DNA of 47,987 nt from Burkholderiaceae bacterium (GTDB lineage: Bacteria > Pseudomonadota > Gammaproteobacteria > Burkholderiales > Burkholderiaceae_C), in NCBI GenBank assembly GCA_019234815.1, contig JAFALA010000089.1, positions 1 to 47,987 on the forward strand. Reading direction: 5' to 3'. Below, piece after piece: positions 26,261-35,934 of the stretch; the stretch's first letter is position 1, and every line of letters begins with the position of its first letter. The position numbers and the translations under genes were made by a program. Below the pieces are notes generated by a model that did no database searches, was not told the origin of the DNA, and saw nothing but the letters and a program-made list of their open reading frames with translations.

Positions 26261-26349
26261 CTGTGTTCGTCGCCGGGTGTGCATGGTAGGCCGGCACCGG
26301 GGCTGTCACCATGGCGCACTCAACATTCGTATCAAATTCGAGGATGACC

Positions 26350-27657
26350 ATGCACCGCGATCCCAAAGTTGCCGCCCAAAAGACCAACGCTGAACTGATG
26401 GCGCGCCGCCGCGCCGCCCTGCCTGCAGGCCTGGGCCAGACCTACGAGGTGTTTGCCGAGCGCGCCGAAAATGCCGAGGTGTGGGATGTCGAGGGCCGCC
26501 GCTACCTGGACTTCGCCGGCGGCATTGCCGTGCTCAACACCGGACACCGCCACCCCAAGATCGTCGCGGCCGTCAAGGCCCAGCTCGATGCCTACCACCA
26601 CACCTGCTTCCAGGTGCTGGCCTACGAGCCTTACGTTGAATTGGCCGAACGCCTGATCGCCAAGACCCCGGGCGATTTCGCCAAGAAGGCGTTCTTCCTG
26701 TCCACCGGCGCCGAGGCGGTCGAGAACGCCATCAAGATCGCCCGCGCCGCCACCAAGCGCCAGGCCGTGATCGCCTTTGGCGGCGGTTTCCACGGCCGCA
26801 CGCTGCTGGGCATGGCCCTGACGGGCAAGGTCGCGCCCTACAAGGCCGGCTTCGGACCGTTCCCCGCCGAGATTTATCACGCCGAATATCCGAACGCCTT
26901 GCACGGCGTCAGCGAAGCCGATGCCCTGCGCAGCATCGAGCACATCTTCAAGTACGACGTCGAGGCGGACCGCGTTGCCGCCATCATCCTGGAGCCGGTG
27001 CAGGGCGAAGGCGGCTTCTATGTGGCCTCGCCGAGCTTTGCCAAGGCCCTGCGCGCCCTGTGCGACAAGCACGGCATCCTGCTGATCGCCGACGAGGTGC
27101 AGACCGGCGCCGGCCGCACCGGCACCTGGCTGGCCTGCGAGCAGTGGGGCGTGGCGCCCGACCTCGTCACCATGGCCAAGTCCATGGCCGGCGGCTATCC
27201 CATTTCGGCCGTCATCGGCCGTGCCGAGGTGATGGACAAGCCCCTGCCCGGCGGATTGGGCGGCACCTATGCCGGCAGCCCGATCGGCTGCGCTGCCGCG
27301 CTGGCCGTGCTCGACGTGTTCGAGGAAGAAAAGCTGCTGGACCGCTCCAAGGCTGTCGGCGAAATCCTGGCCACGGGCCTGAAGGCCCTGGCTGCCAAGC
27401 ACAAGTCCATCCAGGATGTGCGCGGCCTGGGTTCCATGATCGCCATCGAACTGTTCAAGAACGGCGACCACAGCCAGCCCGATGCCGACCTGACCAAGCG
27501 CGTCTGCGCCGAGGCGCTCAAGCGCGGCCTGGTGCTGCTGTCCTGCGGCACCTACGGCAACGTGATCCGCCTGCTGGTGCCGCTGACGGCGCCCGATGCG
27601 CAACTGGCCGAAGGCCTGGACCTGCTGGGCCAGGCGCTGGCAGCCGCTCAAGCTTGA
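26350..27657 (+). CDS. gabT: 4-aminobutyrate aminotransferase
   Basis: 435-residue class III PLP aminotransferase converting GABA and 2-oxoglutarate into succinate semialdehyde and glutamate. The signature IADEVQTGAGRTG holds Asp248, and the PLP lysine is Lys277 in TMAKSMAGGYP. The GHRHPKI and STGAEAVENAIKIAR segments are typical of GabT. Three in-frame ATGs are close: the one used here has GAGGA 5 bases upstream; those 6 and 39 bases further upstream are less well placed. A GC stem lies between it and gabD. Related DavT (5-aminovalerate) cannot be excluded. Confidence 0.92.
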   Translation: MHRDPKVAAQKTNAELMARRRAALPAGLGQTYEVFAERAENAEVWDVEGRRYLDFAGGIAVLNTGHRHPKIVAAVKAQLDAYHHTCFQVLAYEPYVELAERLIAKTPGDFAKKAFFLSTGAEAVENAIKIARAATKRQAVIAFGGGFHGRTLLGMALTGKVAPYKAGFGPFPAEIYHAEYPNALHGVSEADALRSIEHIFKYDVEADRVAAIILEPVQGEGGFYVASPSFAKALRALCDKHGILLIADEVQTGAGRTGTWLACEQWGVAPDLVTMAKSMAGGYPISAVIGRAEVMDKPLPGGLGGTYAGSPIGCAAALAVLDVFEEEKLLDRSKAVGEILATGLKALAAKHKSIQDVRGLGSMIAIELFKNGDHSQPDADLTKRVCAEALKRGLVLLSCGTYGNVIRLLVPLTAPDAQLAEGLDLLGQALAAAQA

Positions 27658-27684
27658 GTCGCGCGTTCTAAACTAGTGCCATAC

Positions 27685-27708
27685 CCGGGCCGGCTACCGT
27701 CGGCCCGG
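27685..27708 (+). repeat. GC-rich stem-loop between gabT and gabD
   Basis: CCGGGCCG / GCTACCGT / CGGCCCGG forms a perfect 8-bp stem with an 8-base loop 28 bases after gabT. There is no T-run on either side, so it may be an mRNA-stabilising or processing stem, or a weak terminator, within the gabTD transcript. Confidence 0.55.
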
Positions 27709-27741
27709 CCTCATTTGCTCCCAATTTTCGTGGAGATTCAC

Positions 27742-29232
27742 ATGAACACGACCACTTCCCCGCTGGCCCAACTCACGGATCCCAGCCTGCTCAAGACCGA
27801 CGCCCTGATCAATGGCGAATGGGTGGCCGGCGCCGCGCGCTTCGCGGTCCATGATCCCGCCACCGGCCTGCACCTGGCCGACGTCGCCCGCCTGGGCGCC
27901 AAGGAAGCCGAGGCGGCCGTCTCCGCCGCCAACGCCGCCTGGCCGGCCTGGCGCAGCAAGACGGCCAAGGAGCGCGGCGCCATCCTGATGCGCTGGTACC
28001 AATTGCTGCACAAGCATGCCGAAGACCTGGCCCGTCTGATGACGGCCGAGCAGGGCAAGCCGCTGGCCGAAGCCCGCGGCGAAGTCACCTACGGCGCCAG
28101 CTTCATCGAGTGGTTTGCCGAAGAAGGCAAGCGCGTCTACGGCGAAACCGTGCCCACCACCGACAACAACAAGCGCTACCTGGTGCTGAAGCAGTCCATG
28201 GGCGTGTGCGCCGCCATCACGCCCTGGAACTTCCCGATCGCCATGATCACCCGCAAGGTCGCGCCCGCGCTGGCGGCCGGCTGCACGGTGGTGATCAAGC
28301 CGGCCGAAGCGACGCCCCTGTCGGCGCTGGCCGTGGCCGAGCTGGCGCAGCGAGCCGGCATGCCGGCCGGCGTGTTGAACGTGGTGACCGGCGACGCCGA
28401 AAGCTCGATCGAGATCGGCAAGGTCTGGTGCGAGAGCGACGTGGTGCGCCATCTGTCGTTCACCGGGTCGACCGAAGTCGGCCGCATCCTGATGCGCCAA
28501 TGCGCGCCGACCGTCAAGAAGCTCTCGCTCGAGCTGGGCGGCAATGCACCCTTCATCGTGTTCGATGACGCCGACCTCGACAGCGCCGTCGAAGGCGCGC
28601 TGGTCAGCAAGTACCGCAACGCCGGCCAGACCTGCGTCTGCGCCAACCGCCTGTATGTGCAGGAGGGCGTCTACGACGCCTTCGTCGAGAAGCTGGCCGC
28701 CAAGGTGGCCACGCTCAAGGTCGGCAACGGCTTCGAGCCGGGCGTCAACCTGGGGCCGATGATCGAGCCGCAGGCTGTGGCCAAGGTCGAGGCGCACGTG
28801 GCCGACGCGTTGGCCAAGGGCGCGCGTTTGGTGGCCGGCGGCAAGCGTGCGCAGGGCCTGGGCGGCGAGCTGTTCTTCGAGCCGACCCTGCTGGCCGATG
28901 CCACGCCCGACATGCTGTGCGCGCGCGAGGAGACCTTTGGCCCGATGGCGCCGGTGTTCCGCTTCAAGACCGAGGCCGAGGTGGTGGGCTATGCCAACGA
29001 CACCGAGTTCGGCCTGGCCAGCTATTTCTTCAGCCGCGACATCGGCCGCATCTTTCGCGTCGGCGAGGCGCTGGAGTATGGCATGGTGGGCGTCAACACC
29101 GGCCTGATCTCGACCGCCGAGGTGCCGTTCGGCGGCGTCAAGCAGTCAGGCCTGGGCCGCGAGGGCGCGCACCAGGGCATGGACGACTACATCGAAGTCA
29201 AATACCTGTGCCTCGCTGACATCCAGAAGTGA
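27742..29232 (+). CDS. gabD: Succinate-semialdehyde dehydrogenase
   Basis: 496-residue aldehyde dehydrogenase oxidising succinate semialdehyde to succinate, the second step of GABA breakdown. The catalytic Cys298 is in GQTCVCANR and the general base Glu264 in LELGGNAP; cofactor-binding segments are TPWNFPIAMITRK and FTGSTEVGR. The start MNTTTSPLA follows TGGAGA by a normal spacing; the frame is open for 22 codons further but without a site. It matches GabD in length. Glutarate-semialdehyde dehydrogenases share these motifs. Confidence 0.93.
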   Translation: MNTTTSPLAQLTDPSLLKTDALINGEWVAGAARFAVHDPATGLHLADVARLGAKEAEAAVSAANAAWPAWRSKTAKERGAILMRWYQLLHKHAEDLARLMTAEQGKPLAEARGEVTYGASFIEWFAEEGKRVYGETVPTTDNNKRYLVLKQSMGVCAAITPWNFPIAMITRKVAPALAAGCTVVIKPAEATPLSALAVAELAQRAGMPAGVLNVVTGDAESSIEIGKVWCESDVVRHLSFTGSTEVGRILMRQCAPTVKKLSLELGGNAPFIVFDDADLDSAVEGALVSKYRNAGQTCVCANRLYVQEGVYDAFVEKLAAKVATLKVGNGFEPGVNLGPMIEPQAVAKVEAHVADALAKGARLVAGGKRAQGLGGELFFEPTLLADATPDMLCAREETFGPMAPVFRFKTEAEVVGYANDTEFGLASYFFSRDIGRIFRVGEALEYGMVGVNTGLISTAEVPFGGVKQSGLGREGAHQGMDDYIEVKYLCLADIQK

Positions 29233-29301
29233 TGGCAATCCCCGTCGCGGTCGCGCGGGCGACCCGTGGCGGGGGTCAAGTCATTCCTGGTGACGGGCTG
29301 C

Positions 29302-29343
29302 CCGTCCCTGGGCGCAGGGACGGCTCCCCTGCATTGAGGGGAG
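29302..29343 (+). terminator. Back-to-back hairpins after gabD
   Basis: CCGTCCCTG / GGCG / CAGGGACGG (29302-29323) is directly followed by CTCCCCT / GCATTG / AGGGGAG (29324-29343). Both stems are perfect and adjacent with no spacer. There is no T-run, so factor-dependent termination or 3'-end protection is more likely than intrinsic termination. Confidence 0.45.
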
Positions 29344-29434
29344 GGCCTGACGGCTGCTGCTCGCTGGCGGCGCTAGACTGCGCGCAGATGGTGCTGGTTT
29401 TCAGGCCATGGCGTAGTCTCATGAGGTATATCTG

Positions 29435-32400
29435 ATGCAGTCAGGCGGTGGCGTCGGTGGCCAAGCCTTAGATACCAGCCCGGCACAGGCAATAGTCGAT
29501 CAACACAAGGCCCCAGGCGGCGCCGCATTGCGCGCCAATGCGCTGGCCTTGGCGCTCGCCATGGCCGTGCTGGTGCTGGGCCTGGCCCTGAGCGCCTGGA
29601 GCGCCTTGGGGGTGGCGCGGGAGGAGCATCAGGCGGCGCTTGCCCAGGTGGAGCGCCTGGCCCAGCGGGTGGATCTGGAGCTGGAGCGCCGTTTGTCGCA
29701 GCCTGTTTACGGCCTGCATGGCTTGCGCGGATTTTTCACGGCCACCCCTCGCATCACCATGGGCGAGTTCCGGACCTACGTGAATTCGCGGGAATTGCAG
29801 CACGAATTTCCCGGCGTACGCGGATTCAGTTTTGTTCAGCGCCTGGCGCCCGCCGAGGTGCCGCAGCTGGTGGCTCAGATGCACACCGAAGGCGGCGATG
29901 CCTTCTCGGTCAAACCGGGCGAGGGCGCAGGCGATCTGTATGTGATCCGCTATATCGAACCGTTGGCGCAGAACCTGGAGGCCTGGGGCATGGACCTGGG
30001 GGCGGATCCGGTGCGGCGCGAGGCCGTCGAGCGGGCCATGCACACGGGCGAGGATACCCTGACCGGACGCGTCAACCTGTTCCAGGACCACCAGCGGCGC
30101 GCCGGCTTCCTGTTGCTGGTGCCGATCTACAAGCCTGGCTCGGATCCGATCACGCCTTCGCAGCGAGAACGTGCACTGCTGGGATTCATGAGCGCGCCGG
30201 TGCTGGCGGGAGAGCTGTTCAAGGACCTGGGCCGCGTGGTGGACAACCAGCTTGGCGTTGAGGTGTTCGAAGGCCCTGAGCCTTCGGACGCCGCACGCCT
30301 TTATGCGTCCATGGCCATCAATGCCGCGGCGCGAGGCCCGGGTGCCGAATTCGTCAATACGCGTCTGGTGCATTTTGGCGGACGCGAGCTGCTGCTGCGC
30401 ACCTGGCCGTCGGAGAGCTTCAGCCGCAGCCAGGATGCGCCTTGGCCTTGGGCGCTGGGCGTTGGCGGCGGGCTGTTGTCGGCACTGCTCAGCCTGACTT
30501 TGTGGCTGCTGATGATGGGCCGTTCGCGGGCCGAGGCCGTGGCCCGGCAGCTGACCTCGGACCTGCAGCGCATGGCGCTGGTGGCGCAGCGCACCACGAA
30601 CTCGGTGATGTGCATGGACGGCGATCGGCGCATCCAGTGGGTCAACGAAGGCTTTACGCGCCTGACGGGTTATACAGCCGACCAGGCCGTGGGCAAGATG
30701 CCCGAGGAGCTGTTCTCGCATCCTGAGTCCGACGGCGCAGCGCAGCGCAGGTTCGTCGATGCGGCAAAGTCTGGTGAGGGCTGCCGGCAGGAGATCTGCA
30801 ATCGCCATGCTGATGGCAGCTTGTTCTGGGTCGATGCAGACCTGGAGCCGGTGCGCGATGAATCCGGGCGGCTGACAGGCTTTGTCGAGCTCTCGCTCGA
30901 CGTGACCGAGCGCAAGCTTTCGCAGCTCAAGCTGGCGGCGGCCTTGCACGAAAGCGCCGCGCTGCTGGACACCATTCGCAAGCACTCCATTGTTTCGATC
31001 ACCGACGTCAGGGGACGCATCACCAGCGTCAACGACGCTTTTTGCAAGATCAGCCAGTACAGCGAGGCCGAGCTGCTGGGGCAGAACCATCGCATCATCA
31101 AGTCCGGCGTGCAGCCGCCGGAGTTCTGGCCCGAAGTCTGGAGCCAGATCAGCAGCGGCGAGACCTGGCGCGGGCAGGTCTGCAACCGCGCCAAGGACGG
31201 CAGCCTTTATTGGGTGGATTCCGTCATCGCGCCGATCTGCGACGAGGCCGGGCGGATCGACCGCTATGTCTCGATCCGGCACGACATCACGGCCAGCCTG
31301 ACGGCGGCGCGCGAGATCCAGCGCGCGCGCGAGCGGCTCGACAACATCCTGCACGGCACCGGCGCGGGCACCTGGGAATGGCAGGTGCAGACCGGCGAGC
31401 TGGTGCTCAACGAGAAATGGGCCGAGATCATCGGCTACACCCTGGCGGAGCTGCTGCCGCTCTCGGTGGAAGTCTGGTCCGAGCGCGTGCATCCGACCGA
31501 CATGGAGCGGACGCGGCGCCAGCTCGAGCGTCATTTCAGCGGCGAGCTGCCGAGCTACGAGTCTGAATTCCGCATGCGGCACCGGGACGGCCGTTGGGTC
31601 TGGGTGCAGGCGCGCGGGCGCCTGATTTCCCGCACCCGGGACGGCCGGCCCGAGTGGATGGCCGGTACGCACCTGGACGTGACCGATCGCAAGGCCGATC
31701 AGGAGCGGCTGATCAAATACCAGGCCATGGTCTCGCGCGCCGAGCGCCTGGCGGGCATGGGCGGATGGGAACTCGATCTGAAAACCGGCGAGCTGCGCCT
31801 GTCGGACCAGATCTGGCGCCTGCTCGACCGGGCGCCCGCGGCCGGCTTGAGCCTGGACCTGCTGTTGCGCTACTTTGTGCCGGATGACCGCGTGCGAATG
31901 GAAGCGGCCCTGCAGGATGCGCGTCTCAGCGGGCGCGACTGGGATCTCGAACTCGAAATGCACAACGAGGCGGGGCGGCGCATCTGGGTGCGTGCCGTCG
32001 GCGAAGCCGTGTCCCAGGACGGGCGCGTCAGCCGTCTGGTCGGTGCACTGGTCGACGTCACGCTGCGGCGCGAATTGGAGCTGCAGACCCAGCGCAGCAG
32101 CGAAGTGCTGCGCGGCGCCATTGACGCGGTGGGCGAAGCCTTCGTGCTCTACGACCCGAACGACGCCCTGGTGCTTTGCAACGAGAAGTTCCGCGAGCTG
32201 TACACGCTGCCGGATGCATTGCTGTCCGCGGGCACCACGTTTGAAACCATCGTGCGCAGCTGGGCGGCGGCGCAGACGGCGGCCGGCACCTTGAGCGACC
32301 CGCAGAGCTGGATCGCCCAACGCATGGCGCAGCACCGGCGCGGCGATTCGGTCCATATCCAGTCCTGGCCTGACGGCCGCTGGATGCGGGTGGTCGATCA

Positions 32401-34789
32401 CCGCATGCCGGACGGGCATACCGTGGGCTTTCGCATCGACATCACCGACCTGATCCACGCCACCGAAGCAGCCGAGCAGGCCTCGCTGGCCAAGAGCCGT
32501 TTCCTGGCCAATATGAGCCATGAGATCCGCACGCCCATGAACGCCATTCTGGGCATGCTCAAGCTCCTGCAGCGCACCGAGCTGAACCCTCGCCAGCGCG
32601 ATTACGCGGTCAAGACCGAGGGCGCGGCGCACGCCCTGCTGCTGCTCTTGAACGACATCCTGGACTTCTCCAAGATCGAAGCGGGCAAGATGAACCTGGA
32701 CCTGCAGCCCATGCGGCTGGAGCAGCTGTTCCGCGACCTGGCGGTGATCCTGTCGGGCTCTCCCAGCGCCGGGGACGTCGAGTTGCTGTTCGACCTGGAC
32801 CTGCGCTTGCCTGCGCTGACGATGGGCGACGCCATGCGCCTGCAGCAGGTCCTGGTGAATCTGGCCGGCAATGCGCTGAAGTTCACCGAACGCGGCGAGG
32901 TGGTGGTGCGCGCACGGCTGCTGGACGCGACGGACCGGTCGGTTCGGGTGCGCTTCGAGGTCAGCGACACCGGCATCGGCATCTCGCCGCCGCAGCAGCG
33001 GAACCTGTTCCAGGCCTTTGCGCAGGCCGAAGCCTCCACGAGCCGGCGCTTTGGCGGCACGGGCCTGGGTCTGGCCATCAGCCAGCGCCTGGTGCGCATG
33101 ATGGGCGGCGAGCTCGGCGTGTACAGCGAAGTGGGGCGCGGCAGCGAATTCGGCTTCGAGATCGAGATGCCTTTGCCGGCGGCGGCGCTGGCGGCAAGCG
33201 CGCAGGCGACCCTGCTCGTGCCCTCGCCGGGCGGCTTGCAGTCCCGGCGCATTCTGGTGGCCTGCGGCAATGCGCATGCGCAGACCATCCTGCAGAAGCT
33301 GCTGGAAGCGCAAGGAACGAGCTTCCGCATGGTTCAAACCTGGCCGGCGCTCCTGGAGGTGCTGGGCCATCCCGATTCCGACCGCGGGCCCGGGTCCGGC
33401 GGGTATGAGCTGTTGTTGCTGGACGCCGCGCTGCTTGGCGAGCAGGTCAAGGAAGCCTGGTCGCAACTGCAGCAACTTGCCGGCGCGATGCCGGTCGTGG
33501 TGCTGGTGCGGGCCGAACTGCGCGAGCAGCTGGCGCAATGGATCAATTCCAACCAGAGCGTCGAGACCTTACTGACCAAGCCCTACACCCCGCAAATGCT
33601 GCTGGATGCGCTGCATCAGGTGTGGCTGGAGCCCGGATCGGATGATCTTCCCGCACCGGTACCCGCGCCGGAGCCGGGCGGCGCTGGCGCGCGTCTGGCC
33701 CACATGCGCATCCTGGTGGTCGAAGACAACCCCAACAACCAGCAGGTGGTGAAGGAACTGCTGGAGCACGAGGGCGCGCGGGTGGAGGTGGTCAACAACG
33801 GGCAGGAGGCGCTGGACGCGCTCCAGCCGGGGGCGCCGTTGCCGGACGCGGTTCTGATGGATGTGCAGATGCCCGTGCTCGACGGCTTGAGCGCCACCCG
33901 GATGCTGAGGCAGCGGCCGGGCATGCAGAACCTGCTGGTGATCGCCATGACCGCCAACACCAGTCCGGGCGACGTGGCCGAATGCATTCAGTCCGGCATG
34001 AATGGCCATCTCGGCAAGCCTTTCGACTTGAATCAGCTCGTGACGCTGCTGGGGCATGAGAAAAATGCCGCGCGTGCGAGCCAGGCAGCCGCGGCGCAGC
34101 AGGCGCTGCCGCCGGATCTGTGCGAGCTCGCCGAGGCCGCGGGCCTGGAGCTGCAGACGGCGCATGAGCGCTTCATGGGCAAGACATCCCTCTACCTGCG
34201 CGCGCTGCAGGCCTTCGTCTGCAGCACGCGCGAATTGCCGGCGGCGCTGCGCGCGGAGCTGGCGCGCTCGGAGGACCAGGCGATGCGCCAAGGCTTGCAC
34301 GCTTTCAAGGGGCTGGCCGGCATGGTTGGTGCGCAAGGCCTGGCGCAATGGGCCAAGAGTGGCGAGGAGGCCTTGGCCGGACGGCAGTTCGGGGCGCCGG
34401 ATTGGGCGGCCTGGGCGGCGAGCCTGGAGGCCGGTCTGGACGAGCAGGCGCAGGGGCTGCAGCGGATTGCACAGGGTCTGGCAGACTGGCTGGATGCCAA
34501 CGCCGCCGCCACGGCCGCAACCGAATCGGCCGAGGCGCAGCGTCCCGGCTCGGACGTCGTGGCGGCCGAGGCCGTCCGCCAGGGGCTGCGGCAGTTGATG
34601 GGTCTGCTCAGGAGCAGCGATCTGGGGGCCATTGCGTGCTTTGAAACCCTCAGGCCCGCGCTGATGCACTTGCACGGTCCGTCCGCCGAGGCCCTGCAGG
34701 AGGCGATGGCGCAACTCGACTTTGCCCAGGCGCTGGCATATTGTGAGGAATTCATGAACCAGGTTCCGACCACAGGTGAATCGAAATGA
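29435..34789 (+). CDS. CHASE / multi-PAS hybrid sensor histidine kinase with receiver and Hpt
   Basis: 1784-residue inner-membrane sensor. Domains in order: membrane helix (34-57), periplasmic CHASE domain (about 75-330), helix (338-361), five PAS domains (about 378-492, 505-620, 632-752, 768-878, 890-1005), HisKA with His1029 in NMSHEIRTPMNAI, HATPase (about 1130-1250, DTGIGIS and GGTGLGLAIS), a receiver-like domain without the acidic pair (about 1260-1395, starting RRILVACGN), a full receiver (about 1426-1545) with Asp1476 in LMDVQMP, an Hpt domain with His1622 in HAFKG, and a C-terminal helical extension. The start has GAGG 8 bases upstream. Its stop overlaps the next gene (ATGA), a response regulator-cyclase that is the likely output. 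The ligand of CHASE is unknown. Confidence 0.94.
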   Translation: MQSGGGVGGQALDTSPAQAIVDQHKAPGGAALRANALALALAMAVLVLGLALSAWSALGVAREEHQAALAQVERLAQRVDLELERRLSQPVYGLHGLRGFFTATPRITMGEFRTYVNSRELQHEFPGVRGFSFVQRLAPAEVPQLVAQMHTEGGDAFSVKPGEGAGDLYVIRYIEPLAQNLEAWGMDLGADPVRREAVERAMHTGEDTLTGRVNLFQDHQRRAGFLLLVPIYKPGSDPITPSQRERALLGFMSAPVLAGELFKDLGRVVDNQLGVEVFEGPEPSDAARLYASMAINAAARGPGAEFVNTRLVHFGGRELLLRTWPSESFSRSQDAPWPWALGVGGGLLSALLSLTLWLLMMGRSRAEAVARQLTSDLQRMALVAQRTTNSVMCMDGDRRIQWVNEGFTRLTGYTADQAVGKMPEELFSHPESDGAAQRRFVDAAKSGEGCRQEICNRHADGSLFWVDADLEPVRDESGRLTGFVELSLDVTERKLSQLKLAAALHESAALLDTIRKHSIVSITDVRGRITSVNDAFCKISQYSEAELLGQNHRIIKSGVQPPEFWPEVWSQISSGETWRGQVCNRAKDGSLYWVDSVIAPICDEAGRIDRYVSIRHDITASLTAAREIQRARERLDNILHGTGAGTWEWQVQTGELVLNEKWAEIIGYTLAELLPLSVEVWSERVHPTDMERTRRQLERHFSGELPSYESEFRMRHRDGRWVWVQARGRLISRTRDGRPEWMAGTHLDVTDRKADQERLIKYQAMVSRAERLAGMGGWELDLKTGELRLSDQIWRLLDRAPAAGLSLDLLLRYFVPDDRVRMEAALQDARLSGRDWDLELEMHNEAGRRIWVRAVGEAVSQDGRVSRLVGALVDVTLRRELELQTQRSSEVLRGAIDAVGEAFVLYDPNDALVLCNEKFRELYTLPDALLSAGTTFETIVRSWAAAQTAAGTLSDPQSWIAQRMAQHRRGDSVHIQSWPDGRWMRVVDHRMPDGHTVGFRIDITDLIHATEAAEQASLAKSRFLANMSHEIRTPMNAILGMLKLLQRTELNPRQRDYAVKTEGAAHALLLLLNDILDFSKIEAGKMNLDLQPMRLEQLFRDLAVILSGSPSAGDVELLFDLDLRLPALTMGDAMRLQQVLVNLAGNALKFTERGEVVVRARLLDATDRSVRVRFEVSDTGIGISPPQQRNLFQAFAQAEASTSRRFGGTGLGLAISQRLVRMMGGELGVYSEVGRGSEFGFEIEMPLPAAALAASAQATLLVPSPGGLQSRRILVACGNAHAQTILQKLLEAQGTSFRMVQTWPALLEVLGHPDSDRGPGSGGYELLLLDAALLGEQVKEAWSQLQQLAGAMPVVVLVRAELREQLAQWINSNQSVETLLTKPYTPQMLLDALHQVWLEPGSDDLPAPVPAPEPGGAGARLAHMRILVVEDNPNNQQVVKELLEHEGARVEVVNNGQEALDALQPGAPLPDAVLMDVQMPVLDGLSATRMLRQRPGMQNLLVIAMTANTSPGDVAECIQSGMNGHLGKPFDLNQLVTLLGHEKNAARASQAAAAQQALPPDLCELAEAAGLELQTAHERFMGKTSLYLRALQAFVCSTRELPAALRAELARSEDQAMRQGLHAFKGLAGMVGAQGLAQWAKSGEEALAGRQFGAPDWAAWAASLEAGLDEQAQGLQRIAQGLADWLDANAAATAATESAEAQRPGSDVVAAEAVRQGLRQLMGLLRSSDLGAIACFETLRPALMHLHGPSAEALQEAMAQLDFAQALAYCEEFMNQVPTTGESK

Positions 34790-35784
34790 CGGATCTCAAC
34801 ACCCAGGCCGCGAATGCCAGACCTTTGACGGGTCTTCAAACCGTGATGGGGCGCAAGCCCCGTTTGCTGCTGGTGGACGACCAGGTCCTCAATATCCAGG
34901 CCCTGCACCTCGCCTTTGCAAGCGATTGCCAGGTGTTCATGGCCACCTCGGGCGAGCAGGCCTTGCAGCTGTGTCTTGAGCGCCAGCCGGACCTGGTGCT
35001 GATGGACGTGGAAATGCCCGACCTCAGCGGATTGGCGGTGTGCCAGCGCATGCAGGCCGATCAGCGCATGCGCAACATTCCGGTCATCTTCGTCACCGCC
35101 CATTCAGACCCGGAGGCCGAGATGCGCGGACTCGATGCAGGCGCGGTGGACTTCATTGCCAAGCCTTTTTCTCCCGCCGTGGTGCGGGCCCGGGTGCGCA
35201 CCCATCTGACCGTCAAGGCGCAAAGCGATCTGCTGCGCGAATTGGCCTTTGTCGACGGCTTGACCGGGGTCAACAACCGCCGCTATTTTGACGAGCGCCT
35301 GGCCGGCGAATTCCAGCGCGCCAAGCGCAACGGCGGCAGCCTGTGCCTGCTGATGGTCGACGTCGATCATTTCAAGCTCTACAACGACACCTACGGCCAT
35401 CTGGCCGGCGACGACTGCCTGCGCCGCGTGGCCGAATGCCTGCAGGGCCGCTTGCGGCGCCCGCCCGACGTGATCTGCCGCTACGGCGGCGAAGAGTTCG
35501 CTTGCATCCTGCCCGACACCGAACTGGCCGGCGGCGCGTTTGTGGCCGGCAAAATCCTGACGGCGGTGCAACGCCTGGGCATCGTCCACAAAGATGCGCC
35601 CGCGCAGCTCCTGACCGTCAGCATCGGCGTGTCGGGCATCTACCCGGCGATGGGCGGCGAGCCGGCCGATCTGCTGGCCCTGGCCGATCGGCAGCTGTAT
35701 GAGACCAAGGCGCAGGGCCGCAACCAGGTCAGCGCCATGGCCTTCGGCCCGACACCGGAGGAGCTGCCCTCGGGCGCGCCCTGA
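34786..35784 (+). CDS. Response regulator with GGDEF diguanylate cyclase output
   Basis: 332-residue cytoplasmic protein: receiver (about 24-140) with acidic pair Asp31-Asp32 and phosphoacceptor Asp74 (LMDVEMP), then a GGDEF domain (about 150-320). The active site is GGEEF at 234-238 and an RxxD inhibitory site (Arg225-Asp228) is five residues before it, so it should make c-di-GMP under product control. The four-base overlap with the hybrid kinase gene indicates coupled translation and a phosphorelay His1029 to Asp1476 to His1622 to Asp74. This relay is inferred. Confidence 0.94.
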   Translation: MTDLNTQAANARPLTGLQTVMGRKPRLLLVDDQVLNIQALHLAFASDCQVFMATSGEQALQLCLERQPDLVLMDVEMPDLSGLAVCQRMQADQRMRNIPVIFVTAHSDPEAEMRGLDAGAVDFIAKPFSPAVVRARVRTHLTVKAQSDLLRELAFVDGLTGVNNRRYFDERLAGEFQRAKRNGGSLCLLMVDVDHFKLYNDTYGHLAGDDCLRRVAECLQGRLRRPPDVICRYGGEEFACILPDTELAGGAFVAGKILTAVQRLGIVHKDAPAQLLTVSIGVSGIYPAMGGEPADLLALADRQLYETKAQGRNQVSAMAFGPTPEELPSGAP

Positions 35785-35934
35785 GGCGGTGCAGACGAGG
35801 CGGCCGACGCGCGCCTTGGCCACGCCGTCCCCGCTGAGCGGCGACCGCCGTTCAGCCCCCTGATCCTGTCGCCGGTCGCGCCGAAGGGCGGTATCGCTTG
35901 GCTGCGGGCGGGCGCGCGTTTATTGTGGAGGCCT

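Noticed and set aside
29468..33538. A 1356-codon open frame on the minus strand opposite the hybrid kinase.
   Set aside because: Same reason: antisense of a clear multi-domain gene, with no recognisable domain and biased composition.
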